DNA of 64,000 nucleotides from Fibrella aquatilis (GTDB taxonomy: Bacteria > Bacteroidota > Bacteroidia > Cytophagales > Spirosomataceae), in assembly GCF_017353255.1 (NCBI RefSeq), contig NZ_JAFMYU010000008.1, forward strand, positions 181,189-245,188. Reading direction: 5' to 3'. Shown here piece by piece: positions 1 to 9,065 of the stretch. Position numbers and translations under genes: made by a program. Numbering within the stretch: the first letter of the stretch is position 1; each line of letters starts with the position of its first letter. The notes below the pieces were generated by a model that worked only from the letters and a program-made list of their open reading frames with translations, made no database searches and was not told the DNA's origin.

Positions 1-1
1 C

Positions 2-1468
2 CTCAACGGCCAAAAGCAGTCTCAGAGCCAGCATCCCCGCAAATTCTCGTTTGCCAGTTATAAGGCCGATAATTTCTTCGACGAAATGTTTGGGGCCGAT
101 GGGCAGGTGCGTGCAGGGTATGTGCCCTTCCGGCAGCGCGTGGAGCAACTCACCCGCGACGAAATGCTGAGCCGCCAACAGGCTGCCGAGCGTACGCTGA
201 TGAGCATGGGCATCACCTTCAACGTGTATTCGGAAGGGGAGGGGACTGAGCGGATTATGCCTATCGATATCATCCCGCGCATCATCGAAGCGGCCGAATG
301 GCACCAGATGGAGCAGGGGTTAGTGCAGCGGATCAAGGCGCTGAATATGTTTATCCACGATGTCTACAACGACCAGAAGATCCTGAGCGACGGCGTCGTG
401 CCACGTGATTTGATCGAGTCGAGCAAGTGTTTTCTGGAGCCTTGTTTGGGGGTACGACCACCCAAAGACATTTGGTGTCATATCACCGGCACTGACCTGA
501 TCCGGGGCGACGACGGGCAGTATATGGTGCTGGAAGACAACCTGCGCTGCCCGTCGGGGGTGTCATATATGCTGGAGAACAGAGAGTTAACCAAGCAGAC
601 TTTTCCCGAAGTGCTGGCCTACACGGGCGTGCGGCCCGTGAGCGACTACCCCACACGGTTGCTGCAAATGCTGCAACACATTGCCGACCGCCCCGACCCT
701 ACGGTGGTGGTGCTCACGCCAGGAATTTACAATTCGGCCTATTTCGAGCACTCGTACCTGGCGCAGCAAATGGGCGTCGACCTGGTAGATGCCCGCGACC
801 TGGTGGTGTCGGGTGGGTACGTGAAAATGCGTACGACCAAAGGCTTCCGCATCGTCGACGTGATCTACCGCCGCATTGACGATACGTTTCTGGACCCCCA
901 GACCTTTAATCCTGATTCGCTCATTGGCGTGCCGGGCATTTTCGAGGTGTTCAAAAAAGGCCGCGTCGCCCTGGCCAACGCCCCCGGCACCGGCGTAGCC
1001 GACGACAAGGTGGTGTATGCCTACGTACCCCGTATCATCGAGTATTATTTGCACGAAAAACCCCTGATTCAGAACGTGCGCACCTACATCTGCGGCGAAG
1101 ACGACGACCGGCAGTACGTGCTCGACAACATTGCCGAACTAGTGGTGAAAGAGGCTAATGAGGCGGGTGGCTACGGAATGCTCATTGGACCGAAAGCCAC
1201 CAAAAAAGACCACGACTTATTTCGCAAAAAGATTCAGGATAACCCCCGCAACTACATCGCGCAGCCCACAATCTCGCTTTCGCGGGTGCCCTGCCTCATC
1301 GATGGCCACGCCGAAGGCCGCCACGTAGACCTGCGTCCCTACATCCTATACGGCGAACAGATTAACGTAATCCCCGGCGGCCTCACCCGTGTAGCCATGC
1401 GTAAAGGCTCTTTGGTCGTCAACTCCTCGCAAGGCGGCGGCGGCAAGGACACGTGGGTGCTGTATTGA
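2..1468 (+). CDS. Circularly permuted type 2 ATP-grasp protein (5' end outside window)
   Basis: The frame is open from base 2, so the gene begins upstream. The first Met codon (base 86) lies inside the conserved N-terminal segment (ADNFFDEMFGADGQVR) and is not the start. About 488 residues are visible, close to the family's usual length. Recognisable stretches are YMVLEDNLRCPSGVSYM (ATP-grasp core), GGYGMLIGPKA, CLIDGHAEGRHVDLRPY and GGLTRVAM followed by VNSSQGGGGKDTWVL. Members are ATP-dependent carboxylate-amine ligase-like enzymes, usually found beside an alpha-E helical protein and a transglutaminase-like protease in an uncharacterised peptide-modifying cluster. Here the downstream neighbour is convergent (12-bp gap), so any partners would lie left of the window. 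The family call is firm; the substrate is unknown. Confidence 0.9.
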   Translation, partial: LNGQKQSQSQHPRKFSFASYKADNFFDEMFGADGQVRAGYVPFRQRVEQLTRDEMLSRQQAAERTLMSMGITFNVYSEGEGTERIMPIDIIPRIIEAAEWHQMEQGLVQRIKALNMFIHDVYNDQKILSDGVVPRDLIESSKCFLEPCLGVRPPKDIWCHITGTDLIRGDDGQYMVLEDNLRCPSGVSYMLENRELTKQTFPEVLAYTGVRPVSDYPTRLLQMLQHIADRPDPTVVVLTPGIYNSAYFEHSYLAQQMGVDLVDARDLVVSGGYVKMRTTKGFRIVDVIYRRIDDTFLDPQTFNPDSLIGVPGIFEVFKKGRVALANAPGTGVADDKVVYAYVPRIIEYYLHEKPLIQNVRTYICGEDDDRQYVLDNIAELVVKEANEAGGYGMLIGPKATKKDHDLFRKKIQDNPRNYIAQPTISLSRVPCLIDGHAEGRHVDLRPYILYGEQINVIPGGLTRVAMRKGSLVVNSSQGGGGKDTWVLY

Positions 1469-1480
1469 CGTAGAGGACAC

Positions 1481-2923
1481 TCAGACTAAGGGCAGCGAAA
1501 TACAAAACTCACTGAACTCACCTGCCACCGAGTTTACGGCAAGGGTGCCGTTGTGGCCTTTGGTCACGATGTCGTAGCTCAGCGACAGGCCCAGTCCGGT
1601 GCCCTCGCCGGTGGGTTTGGTGGTGTAGAAAGGCTGGAAGATTTTGGCTTTCACCGCATCATCCATACCTGTGCCGTTGTCATGGATGCGAACCTCAAGT
1701 GCTTTGTTGGTCTGGGTGGTGCTGACCGTAATGATGGGCTGGTAGCTGGCCGGGGCTGTTTTTTGCTTTTCCTGCACCGCATAAAAAGCATTATGATACA
1801 GATTCAGCAGCACCCGGCCAATATCCTGCGGAACAACGTGGATGGGTAGTAACCCAGGGTCGAGATGCTGAACAAGCTGACAGGAAAAACTATGATGGCG
1901 TAGCCGCTGACCGTGATACGCTAGGTGCAAATATTCGTCGGCCAGTTTGTTAAGGTCGGTGGCCTGCCTATCGCCGGTGCTCACGTTGGCGTGTTCAAGC
2001 ATGCCCTTAATGATGGCCGACGCCCGCCCGCCGTGATGGGCGATTTTTTTGAGGTTTTGTTTTAAATCACCCAGCAGTTCCACCTCCAGGTTGTGGTCGC
2101 GGGCGGGTCGCTGCTGCTCATCTTCCAGTTCAGCAACCAGTTCGGCCGATATGTCAGAGAAGTTGGTGACAAAGTTGAGTGGGTTCTGAATCTCGTGGGC
2201 AATACCAGCGGTTAGCTCCCCCAGTGAGGCAAGTTTTTCACGCTGAATCAACTGATTTTGCGTAGCCTTCAACTCAAGCAACGACCGTTTCAGGTCTTCT
2301 TCCTGGCGCGTATTTTCCGATTTAAAGTAGTAAACGTTCAGGAAAAGTATCGAGAACATGAAAAAGTGATTGAGGTAATACAGGTTTTCGCCGTTGGGCA
2401 TGACCCACAGTGGCTTCAGCACCGTGAAGGAGTACTTGCACAGAAAGAAGCAGATCAGGTGTAGCAGGAACAGCAGAAAAACGGTCGAGAATTGCCGAAA
2501 GAACAGCATAGGCAGCACCCCGGCCGTAACAAGGAGGTATTCGGCGGCATCGACTTCGCCGTGCGAAATAGACGAGTAGGAGTAGTTGATCAGGTTGAAG
2601 ATCACGAAGAAATAGCAGGCCGCCGTGTACCTCCGGTAATGGTTGAGCACTACCGGCCCGCACGACAAAATACTGGCGGGTACACACTCCCAGAAGGTGA
2701 CGCGGTGCGGTTCATCGGTGTAGCAGAGCACAAAGCCCAGATATACCAGCGCAGGCACCACGCTAATGCCATTCACCAGCCGGGTGCGTTTACGTAGCCA
2801 GCCATCCATCGGGTCGACCACGCCGATGTTGATTACCCAGGACCAGGCCTTTAGGATGGCTGCCAGCGGCAACGCTAAATACGCCTTATACGATGAACGG
2901 GCTGTAGCAACAGATGCCTGCAT
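1481..2923 (-). CDS. Membrane-bound sensor histidine kinase
   Basis: About 480 residues from ATG 2923; a TTG seven codons upstream would overlap the preceding gene. The N-terminal half (about residues 55-205) has roughly six hydrophobic segments and no recognisable extracellular sensor. It is followed by a short coiled coil and the HisKA H-box GELTAGIAHEIQNPLNFV, with the phospho-accepting His near residue 243. The HATPase_c part shows an N-box (NLYHNAFYAVQ), a G1-like DNGTGMD and a G2 box GTGLGLSLSYDIV. It would autophosphorylate and pass phosphate to a response regulator; none is adjacent. It lies 10 bp downstream of the FAD oxidoreductase gene on the same strand and may be cotranscribed. 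Kinase call firm, signal unknown. Confidence 0.9.
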   Translation of the reverse strand: MQASVATARSSYKAYLALPLAAILKAWSWVINIGVVDPMDGWLRKRTRLVNGISVVPALVYLGFVLCYTDEPHRVTFWECVPASILSCGPVVLNHYRRYTAACYFFVIFNLINYSYSSISHGEVDAAEYLLVTAGVLPMLFFRQFSTVFLLFLLHLICFFLCKYSFTVLKPLWVMPNGENLYYLNHFFMFSILFLNVYYFKSENTRQEEDLKRSLLELKATQNQLIQREKLASLGELTAGIAHEIQNPLNFVTNFSDISAELVAELEDEQQRPARDHNLEVELLGDLKQNLKKIAHHGGRASAIIKGMLEHANVSTGDRQATDLNKLADEYLHLAYHGQRLRHHSFSCQLVQHLDPGLLPIHVVPQDIGRVLLNLYHNAFYAVQEKQKTAPASYQPIITVSTTQTNKALEVRIHDNGTGMDDAVKAKIFQPFYTTKPTGEGTGLGLSLSYDIVTKGHNGTLAVNSVAGEFSEFCISLPLV

Positions 2924-2933
2924 GGGAGTCGAA

Positions 2934-4613
2934 TTAGATAGCAATGTGTTCCCGCCAATAGCTGGTCAGGAACACATTGCCAGGGTCCATTTTAGACCGT
3001 AATGCCTTAAAATGGTCTAATTTAGGGTATTGCTGGCTTAAATAAGCAGCACCCGTTGCGGGATCGGCGGCGGGTGGCAACATTTTGCCCCAATGTGGGC
3101 GGAACGGGATTTTATTGGCCTGCAATAAGGCCCAAAACTGAGTGAAATAAGCCGCTGACGTGTCGGCGCTGTCGGCGAAGTGCATAATGTTCAGGCGCAC
3201 CGTATCGGTCTGGTAGCCGGGGCTTAACCAGAACGGACTTTGCCTGGCCCCCGAAATCTCGACCGTGTAAGCCTCGGTGGCGGCATAACCACCCGTTTTG
3301 TAGTGCGTATCCATGAGGGCAATGACTTGCTGCGCCTGGTCAAGTGGCACCCATAATTCGGTGTAATTGAGGTTGAAGATCTTCGTGCTAAACTCGAACG
3401 TGTCCATGGCTAAGGCCTCCCACCAGACATCCCAGAAATGCTGTTCTGGTTTTTCGGGGCTGAAATAAAGGCTCATCAGCGATTTATAAATTGCTGGAAA
3501 ATTTGCCTCGATTGCCTGCTCTATGTCGCTCCAGAACGGCGACGAGGGGGCTTCGCTGAACAGGTTCAGGGTCAGCTGCTTATACCAGTTTGGCCAGTTG
3601 TTGATCAGCCAGAAACAGAGCGAAGCCATCATCTCGGCAGGCAGTCGGGTGGTTATGGGCGTAGGCGTAATGGGCATGATGGGTGCCTTAGGTGCTTTGG
3701 GCGGGGCAGACAGGGGCATGCCAGGTAACGTAATGGCCGGAAACGGTGGGTCGTAGGGGTTGGGTCCCTGGCCTACAAACGGTTCGTCGGCCCTGGTCAT
3801 GGGGTGAGCCTGCCAGGTAATGAGCCATTGCAATTCGCTATACGGCCACCAGAGCAACCGCATGTGGGAAGTGGTGCGCAACAGGCTCTCCAGCGTCGGT
3901 TTTTCAGGGTCAATCGTTGCCCCAAACGCGTAGGGCGCGGTGTCTTGTGTGGTGGTGATTTCGGTGCCCACTATGTTCACCGACTGATAACCGTCGACGG
4001 TGAAACCGGGCAGGCAGGCCAGCGTCACCGACACCACCACGCCCAGTAACCCCAATGACACCCCCACGGCATAAAACGGATCGTCGAGGTCAGCGCAGCG
4101 GCGAAACGTGGTGGCCTGCCCGGTGCCGTCTACCAGCCGGATGGCGCACACCTGGTCGCCAAAGGAATGAGTGACCGAGCATCCTTCCGACCCCGTGGCC
4201 ATAAAACCCGCAATGGTCTGGTGAGCCACGGCAGGCACGTTGGGCAGCACCCAGCCTTTGGTGGCCAGCAACTGAAACAGCCCATTGGTGGCCGTAGACA
4301 CCGCCGACGGATCGAAGGGGTCGTAGGCAAGATTCCAGCCTGCCCCCACCGTTACTTCGAGGCGTTCGTCGTCGAAACTAGCTGACCGCAGCTGGTCCAG
4401 TTGCAGGTTGATGTTTGGCCCAACGGCGGTATCATCGTCGGGGAAGCCATCAGTAAACACCGACTCGTCTACCGATTGGGCCGCCCCCCGTACGCGTACC
4501 TGTAGGTGGTTGGCAGCGGCATACCTGACCAGCGCACCCACCTGTTCTTCGGTATGGGGATGATACAGCTTGTTTTTTGTATCGTAAAGGGCTTGTAAAT
4601 CAGCGGGTAGCAT
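2934..4613 (-). CDS. FAD-linked oxidoreductase, aldonolactone-oxidase-like (copy A)
   Basis: 559 residues with an N-terminal FAD_binding_4 domain (VAO/PCMH fold) and a C-terminal region like D-arabinono-1,4-lactone oxidases. The FAD-domain segment VRVRGAAQSVDES aligns with RGAAHSFPM in the upstream copy, so the His that normally follows Ala in RGA-HS is Gln here. Other motifs are GFMATGSEGCS, the C-terminal substrate-domain signature FRPHWGK and the final KMDPGNVF. There is no signal peptide, so it is probably cytoplasmic. It follows a 608-codon paralogue by 42 bp on the same strand, so the two are a tandem duplication and probably an operon with the downstream kinase. The substrate (sugar lactone or other alcohol) cannot be read from the sequence. 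The loss of the His that is often the covalent flavin site may mean non-covalent FAD. Confidence 0.85.
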   Translation of the reverse strand: MLPADLQALYDTKNKLYHPHTEEQVGALVRYAAANHLQVRVRGAAQSVDESVFTDGFPDDDTAVGPNINLQLDQLRSASFDDERLEVTVGAGWNLAYDPFDPSAVSTATNGLFQLLATKGWVLPNVPAVAHQTIAGFMATGSEGCSVTHSFGDQVCAIRLVDGTGQATTFRRCADLDDPFYAVGVSLGLLGVVVSVTLACLPGFTVDGYQSVNIVGTEITTTQDTAPYAFGATIDPEKPTLESLLRTTSHMRLLWWPYSELQWLITWQAHPMTRADEPFVGQGPNPYDPPFPAITLPGMPLSAPPKAPKAPIMPITPTPITTRLPAEMMASLCFWLINNWPNWYKQLTLNLFSEAPSSPFWSDIEQAIEANFPAIYKSLMSLYFSPEKPEQHFWDVWWEALAMDTFEFSTKIFNLNYTELWVPLDQAQQVIALMDTHYKTGGYAATEAYTVEISGARQSPFWLSPGYQTDTVRLNIMHFADSADTSAAYFTQFWALLQANKIPFRPHWGKMLPPAADPATGAAYLSQQYPKLDHFKALRSKMDPGNVFLTSYWREHIAI

Positions 4614-4655
4614 AGGCGTGGTGGGAAAAAAATGGGTGGAGAGACAGAAGTAACG

Positions 4656-6377
4656 CTAGTGTGGCTGGAGAATCTCCAGGCGGTCCCGCCAGTAGTCGGA
4701 CACGAGTAGCTGATAGGGGTCCATTTTTTGTCGTAAGGCGTGCCATTGATCCCATTTGGGGTAATTGGCGGCCAGGTAGCCTTTCCAGGCTGGGTCCTGC
4801 GCGGGGTTGGGCATGTACTTACCCCAGTGAGGCCGGAACTTGTATTTCCGTAGCAGGTTCCAGAACAGCGAATAATAGGCTATCGGGTCGCCGGTGTTGT
4901 TGGCAAACCAGAAAATGTCGATACGGATCACGTCGTGCTGGTAGGCGGGGCTAAGCCAGAAATCGGTACGGCCAGCGGCGTAGATCTCCACGCAGAATGT
5001 ACTGGCATGGTTGGGGTCGCTCTTGTAAAAAGCGTGAAGCTCATTCATCAGGGCGGTAGTCTGCTCAATGGGAATCCAGAGTTCGGTAAACCAGACCGGA
5101 AACAGCTTGTCGCTCATCTGATTGTCCATGGGCAACCCGCGCCACCAACTGTCGCTGAACTGCTGATGCTGACCGAGCGGGTCTAGTTTCACAAATACAT
5201 TCAGCAAATCCTGAAAAATGGTCTGTCTATTGTCCGCTACTCCCTTTTCGATGATAGTGGTCAGCGGGTTATTAGGCCCCAGGACATTTTCCAGCCAGAT
5301 GGGCCATTGGCCAATGGCCGTAAAGAGCAGGTCGGCCAACATGGCTAAGGGCAGGAGGCCTGGCGGCATGGAACCTGGTACCGGCACGGCACCGCCAGGC
5401 GTGTAGGTGAGTTCCTGGTAGGGGCTGTAGGGTACGTAGGGATTGGTACCGCTGGACTGGGGCACGGTTCGTTTGGCCTGCCACACCACCACTCGTCCGG
5501 GGTTGGGCGGTGTGGCTTCTAGGTCTGTCTGAGGCCACCAGATCAGGCGCGTGTAGTCGGTCTGCTGAAGAAACGTCTGCAAGTCGGGGCGGGCGGTGGG
5601 GCCGGGGGCGTGGGTGCTGAACAGGTTTACGGCGCAGGTGTCGATGGTGGTGATCGCCTCCTGTCCCGCAATGTCGAAGGTGCGGTAGGTGTTGCCCTGC
5701 GGGTCGGTGAAGGCCACCGGACTACAGTCGAAGGTAACGGCGGTTATGATGCCCATCATACCCAGATTGGCAAAGGCAAGCCCAAAGAAATCATCGTCGA
5801 GATTCGCCGGGGCGGGTCGCTGCACGGTTTTCTGGTACACCCCCACCGGGCTGCCGGGGTCGTCGGGATTCTGGTGGCCGTAATACACCAGGTCTACGGC
5901 CACGATGGCATTTTCAAACGCGAATTTTGTGGACCCCCCCGACGAACCCGTGGCGATGAACCCGCCCACCGTTTGGTGCGAAATGCCCCCTAAATCGGGT
6001 AAGCACCAGCCGGTTAGGTCGGGCCGCATACCGTCCAGATAAAAAGGGTCCAGTTGATACAGCAGCGAGTTTTCGAGTTTGGATACGCCCGTTGGGTCAA
6101 AGGGGTCGTAGCCCAGGTGGCACCCTGCCTGCACCGTAACCCGGTAATTGGGCCGGTCGAAGGTGACGCTGTTGAGGTGAGAGAGCATGATATACAGCGA
6201 CGTATTGGGGTGAGCCATGTTGGCCTGCTCTGCCTGTTTAACCATCGGAAACGAGTGGGCCGCCCCCCGCACGGCTATCGTCTGGTTATTGTCTTTGGCC
6301 TGTTGCACCAGCGTCATCAGCTCGGCTACGCTTTCGGGTAGCCAATAGGTAACGTCATTAATCGGCAGGTTCTTCAT
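4656..6377 (-). CDS. FAD-linked oxidoreductase, aldonolactone-oxidase-like (copy B)
   Basis: 573 residues from the ATG at 6377. The frame is open to 6482, but the preceding residues look non-coding and the family's opening segment begins just after this Met (MKNLPINDVTYWLPESVAEL). Motifs are AVRGAAHSFPMV (with the expected His), GGISHQTVGGFIATGSSGG, KFRPHWGKYMP and LRQKMDPYQLLVSDYW. It is the upstream paralogue of the gene at 2934-4613, and the shared C-terminal HWGK signature puts both in the VAO-type aldonolactone oxidase group. Its promoter region is shared divergently with the five-gene MoxR operon and contains a 7-bp dyad (6504-6522). The reaction is probably O2- or acceptor-dependent oxidation of a hydroxyl or lactone; substrate unknown. 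Confidence 0.87.
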   Translation of the reverse strand: MKNLPINDVTYWLPESVAELMTLVQQAKDNNQTIAVRGAAHSFPMVKQAEQANMAHPNTSLYIMLSHLNSVTFDRPNYRVTVQAGCHLGYDPFDPTGVSKLENSLLYQLDPFYLDGMRPDLTGWCLPDLGGISHQTVGGFIATGSSGGSTKFAFENAIVAVDLVYYGHQNPDDPGSPVGVYQKTVQRPAPANLDDDFFGLAFANLGMMGIITAVTFDCSPVAFTDPQGNTYRTFDIAGQEAITTIDTCAVNLFSTHAPGPTARPDLQTFLQQTDYTRLIWWPQTDLEATPPNPGRVVVWQAKRTVPQSSGTNPYVPYSPYQELTYTPGGAVPVPGSMPPGLLPLAMLADLLFTAIGQWPIWLENVLGPNNPLTTIIEKGVADNRQTIFQDLLNVFVKLDPLGQHQQFSDSWWRGLPMDNQMSDKLFPVWFTELWIPIEQTTALMNELHAFYKSDPNHASTFCVEIYAAGRTDFWLSPAYQHDVIRIDIFWFANNTGDPIAYYSLFWNLLRKYKFRPHWGKYMPNPAQDPAWKGYLAANYPKWDQWHALRQKMDPYQLLVSDYWRDRLEILQPH

Positions 6378-6503
6378 TGTGTCAGGATTGAACTGTGGAT
6401 AGGATGCACTGATGAGGTAGTAAATTCGGCACGTTATATCCGAACGTTGTGGACAAACAACCTCCCCAACGACCATAGACACGTTGGGCCTTGTTAAACC
6501 TAG

Positions 6504-6522
6504 CGATTGCCCTATGCAATCG
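6504..6522. promoter_or_regulatory. Inverted repeat in divergent promoter region
   Basis: CGATTGC-CCTAT-GCAATCG, a perfect 7-bp dyad with 5-bp spacer, lies 50 bp before the first gene of the MoxR-vWA operon and 127 bp before the divergent oxidoreductase. Size and position fit a dimeric repressor operator. The protein that would bind it is not identified. Confidence 0.4.
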
Positions 6523-6552
6523 ACTGTTTATTTAGTGGAAGGGACTTTATTT

Positions 6553-6559
6553 AAGGAGG
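6553..6559 (+). promoter_or_regulatory. Shine-Dalgarno-like AAGGAGG
   Basis: AAGGAGG ends 12 bp before the ATG at 6572. Such a strong match is unusual next to the other genes of this window, which mostly lack one, and it supports the chosen start. The spacing is somewhat long. Confidence 0.4.
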
Positions 6560-6571
6560 TTAACTTGCTGC

Positions 6572-7207
6572 ATGACAAATCATTTTCTGCAAACAATTCA
6601 GCGGGTGCGTAGGCACGAGGAGGTCATCTTGTGGGACAATGGACTGGTTATTTCGCAAAGCGATGAGGGCGAAGTAGCGGGGTTTTTGGCCGACGAATAC
6701 CGGAGAGAAGCGCTCGATTATCCGTTTGTGCCGCCAGCTTTTGATGAAGCGGCCGCCTGTTGGGGTGCCCGAACGGTGTATACTGCCGCCCAACTGGGGC
6801 TGTTTCGCCAGCACAAACCCGACGACCTGCCCGCCCTGTTGCCACCCTGTGCCAACCCTGTTTCGGCAGCGGCCATGCTCTCTGCCGACCTGATGCTCCG
6901 GTTTTTGCCCGACCTGGTGTTGTTCCTTACCCAGATTGATGCCGATGATCCACTGATACCTTTGCTGGAAAAACACCTGCACACCTGGCATTTTTCGGCT
7001 ATCGCCTACCCCGTTATCTGGGATGATCTTGATCTTACTCCCCTAACACAAGACCCGTGCCTGTGCCAGCGCTACATCGACCGGTTGCTGGCCCATAACA
7101 AACAGCCCGCCCCGACAGCGACTTTGTTGTGGAATAGCATCAACGCTGCCCTGGGCGACCATGCCAGGCAACTAACCCAAACGCCGGGCTACTTTCACCA
7201 ACTATGA
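6572..7207 (+). CDS. First gene of MoxR-vWA-beta-propeller ternary operon (bpX-type accessory)
   Basis: 211 residues, no signal peptide or membrane segment. I recognise no catalytic motif. The sequence is acidic and leucine-rich, with several short helices predicted by eye and a Cys pair (DPCLC). Its last codons overlap the ATG of the AAA+ ATPase gene (ATGA), so the two are translationally coupled. The operon make-up (small protein, MoxR, accessory, vWA/propeller, TPR-like protein) matches the published MoxR-vWA-beta-propeller ternary systems, in which short uncharacterised 'bpX' domains occur. Assignment to a particular bpX family rests on context, not on a motif. Confidence 0.7.
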   Translation: MTNHFLQTIQRVRRHEEVILWDNGLVISQSDEGEVAGFLADEYRREALDYPFVPPAFDEAAACWGARTVYTAAQLGLFRQHKPDDLPALLPPCANPVSAAAMLSADLMLRFLPDLVLFLTQIDADDPLIPLLEKHLHTWHFSAIAYPVIWDDLDLTPLTQDPCLCQRYIDRLLAHNKQPAPTATLLWNSINAALGDHARQLTQTPGYFHQL

Positions 7208-8343
7208 CCCCTATTGATACCCTTAATCAGGTAGTCACGTACCTGAAACGTTCGTTTGTTGGTAAAGACGAACTCATTGATTTACTGGCTATTGGCTTGC
7301 TGGCGCGGGAAAATGCGTTCCTTTTCGGTCCACCCGGTACGGCCAAAAGTGCCATTGTGCAGCGCCTGGCCACGTGCATCGACGGGGGGCGAAATTTCGA
7401 CTACCTGCTCACCCGTTTCACCGAACCGAACGAGCTGTTTGGCCCCTTCGACATTCGGAAGCTGAAGGAGGGGGAACTCGTTACCAACACCGACGGCATG
7501 CTGCCCGAAGCGGCGCTGGTGTTTCTCGACGAGATTTTCAATGCCAACAGCGCCATTCTGAACAGCCTGCTTCTGGCCTTGAACGAAAAGGTATTTCGGC
7601 GGGGGAAAGAGACGCGTGCCCTGCCCGCACTCATGTTTGTAGGAGCCAGCAACGCCCTGCCCGACGACGATGCCCTGGCCGCGCTACTCGACCGATTTCT
7701 GATTCGCGTGAAGTGCGATTATGTTGACCCCGACCGGCTCGATGAGGTGCTGGTGGTGGGCTGGCAATTGGAAAACGCCGACCCCACCACCCGCCCCACC
7801 ATTGCTGCCGACACCGTGCGGCAGCTACAGGCCAAAAGCCGCACCGTTGACCTGGCGCCCATCCGCAAAGCCTACGTCGATCTGGTGCATACGCTGCGTA
7901 ATACGGGCATCAACGTGTCTGACCGGCGCGCGGTGAAGTTGCAGAGTCTCATAGCGGCGAGTGCGTTGCTTTGTGGCCGTTCAGAGGCCATCCTATCTGA
8001 CTTGTGGGTGCTAAAATACATCTGGGATACCGAAGAGCAGATTGAGATTCTGGCCGGACTAGTCGATGCCGTCATTGAGCAGGATATAGCCCCGGAGCAA
8101 GGGCAAGTAGCTCACCCACAGGCCATTGGTACTAAGCAGCCCAACGCCGAAGACCTCATGGCTGAGGTAATTCTCCTGCGCGACCGCTGGACCACGGGTC
8201 TGACGTTGCCCGAGCAAAGTGTGCTGAAAGACAAACTGCGCTACGTGCAAACCCGCGTAAACTGGGTGCAACACATCGGCCACAAACAGCATATCCAGAC
8301 CGAACTGGACGGACTATGGCAGCAGATCATACAGACCATGTAA
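7204..8343 (+). CDS. MoxR/RavA-type AAA+ ATPase
   Basis: 379 residues. Walker A is GPPGTAKS (42-49), Walker B LVFLDEI (105-111) and sensor 1 FVGASNALPDDD near residue 150. The DRFLIRV segment after it carries the Arg-finger region typical of RavA-like MoxR proteins, in which the same ASN-LP and LDR-LIR stretches occur. The C-terminal 180 residues form the lid and a charged helical tail. MoxR ATPases work as hexameric chaperones or remodellers with a vWA-domain partner; here the vWA protein is two genes downstream. The start overlaps the preceding stop (ATGA), and the end is overlapped by 28 bp by the next gene, so the five genes are probably expressed as one unit. Confidence 0.93.
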   Translation: MTPIDTLNQVVTYLKRSFVGKDELIDLLAIGLLARENAFLFGPPGTAKSAIVQRLATCIDGGRNFDYLLTRFTEPNELFGPFDIRKLKEGELVTNTDGMLPEAALVFLDEIFNANSAILNSLLLALNEKVFRRGKETRALPALMFVGASNALPDDDALAALLDRFLIRVKCDYVDPDRLDEVLVVGWQLENADPTTRPTIAADTVRQLQAKSRTVDLAPIRKAYVDLVHTLRNTGINVSDRRAVKLQSLIAASALLCGRSEAILSDLWVLKYIWDTEEQIEILAGLVDAVIEQDIAPEQGQVAHPQAIGTKQPNAEDLMAEVILLRDRWTTGLTLPEQSVLKDKLRYVQTRVNWVQHIGHKQHIQTELDGLWQQIIQTM

Positions 8344-9065
8344 GCTGGTTTTTGGCCATCGACCGAGCCAAGATCAACCACCTGTGCGGCCTGCGGGCGT
8401 GGCCCAACCTACAGGTGGCTTTTGCCGACGAGCAGGTGTGGGTCACGGGTTTCACCGCCGCCGACATCGACTCGGTAGCGGTGCAGGCAATTCCGCACAA
8501 GTGGCTGTATTACCAGCGCGGCGGGCAACTGTTTCCGCGTGGTAGCCTGCTGCCCGCCCGGCCCTTTTCAGGGCAACTCTGGACGCCCATTGCGCGGGCG
8601 TTGCCGGTGGAGTTACCCGGCTATAACCACCACTTTTTCGGCCTTGCCGAATCACTGGATATCAGTCTTCAACCCGCTGACAATGAGCAACCTGCCGTGG
8701 CCATGATGACCACCTTACCCATGCTGGCCCGCTATGTGCTAACGGCCCCGGCTGTGCGGTTGCGGGCAGTGCAATGGACGGTGCTAGACCAGGACAAAGT
8801 GCTGGTGCTGGGTGTGCCGCTGCTGCCCGTGCCTGGTGAGCCATTCTGGCAAAAACTGGATTGGCTGCTACCCGTCGGCTTCGACACGAAATGGCCCGTT
8901 TTAGACGAAACCCTGAACGCCAAATTGAATCCTGACGGCACCGACTGGCTCATTTGGCAAGCCACCACTACTGGCGGCGGTGAGATGGGAGCCGCCTTTT
9001 TTCGGGTGCCCAAAGCCGACCTGATGTCCCTGTCGATTCGCTCGTTTCGCCTCACTGCCTCATGA
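8316..9065 (+). CDS. Accessory protein of MoxR-vWA ternary operon (bpX-type)
   Basis: 249 residues, cytoplasmic by appearance. The ATG at 8316 is inside the 3' end of the ATPase gene, in a different frame; no later Met is plausible without losing conserved-looking sequence. The protein is rich in Trp, Leu and Pro with alternating hydrophobic strands (HKWLYYQRGGQLFP, VLVLGVPLLPVPG), suggesting a beta-rich fold. No enzymatic motif is seen. It ends with an ATGA overlap onto the vWA gene. In the published ternary systems a protein of this size sits between MoxR and the vWA component and is treated as a specific bpX domain; I infer the same here from position. Confidence 0.7.
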   Translation: MAADHTDHVSWFLAIDRAKINHLCGLRAWPNLQVAFADEQVWVTGFTAADIDSVAVQAIPHKWLYYQRGGQLFPRGSLLPARPFSGQLWTPIARALPVELPGYNHHFFGLAESLDISLQPADNEQPAVAMMTTLPMLARYVLTAPAVRLRAVQWTVLDQDKVLVLGVPLLPVPGEPFWQKLDWLLPVGFDTKWPVLDETLNAKLNPDGTDWLIWQATTTGGGEMGAAFFRVPKADLMSLSIRSFRLTAS

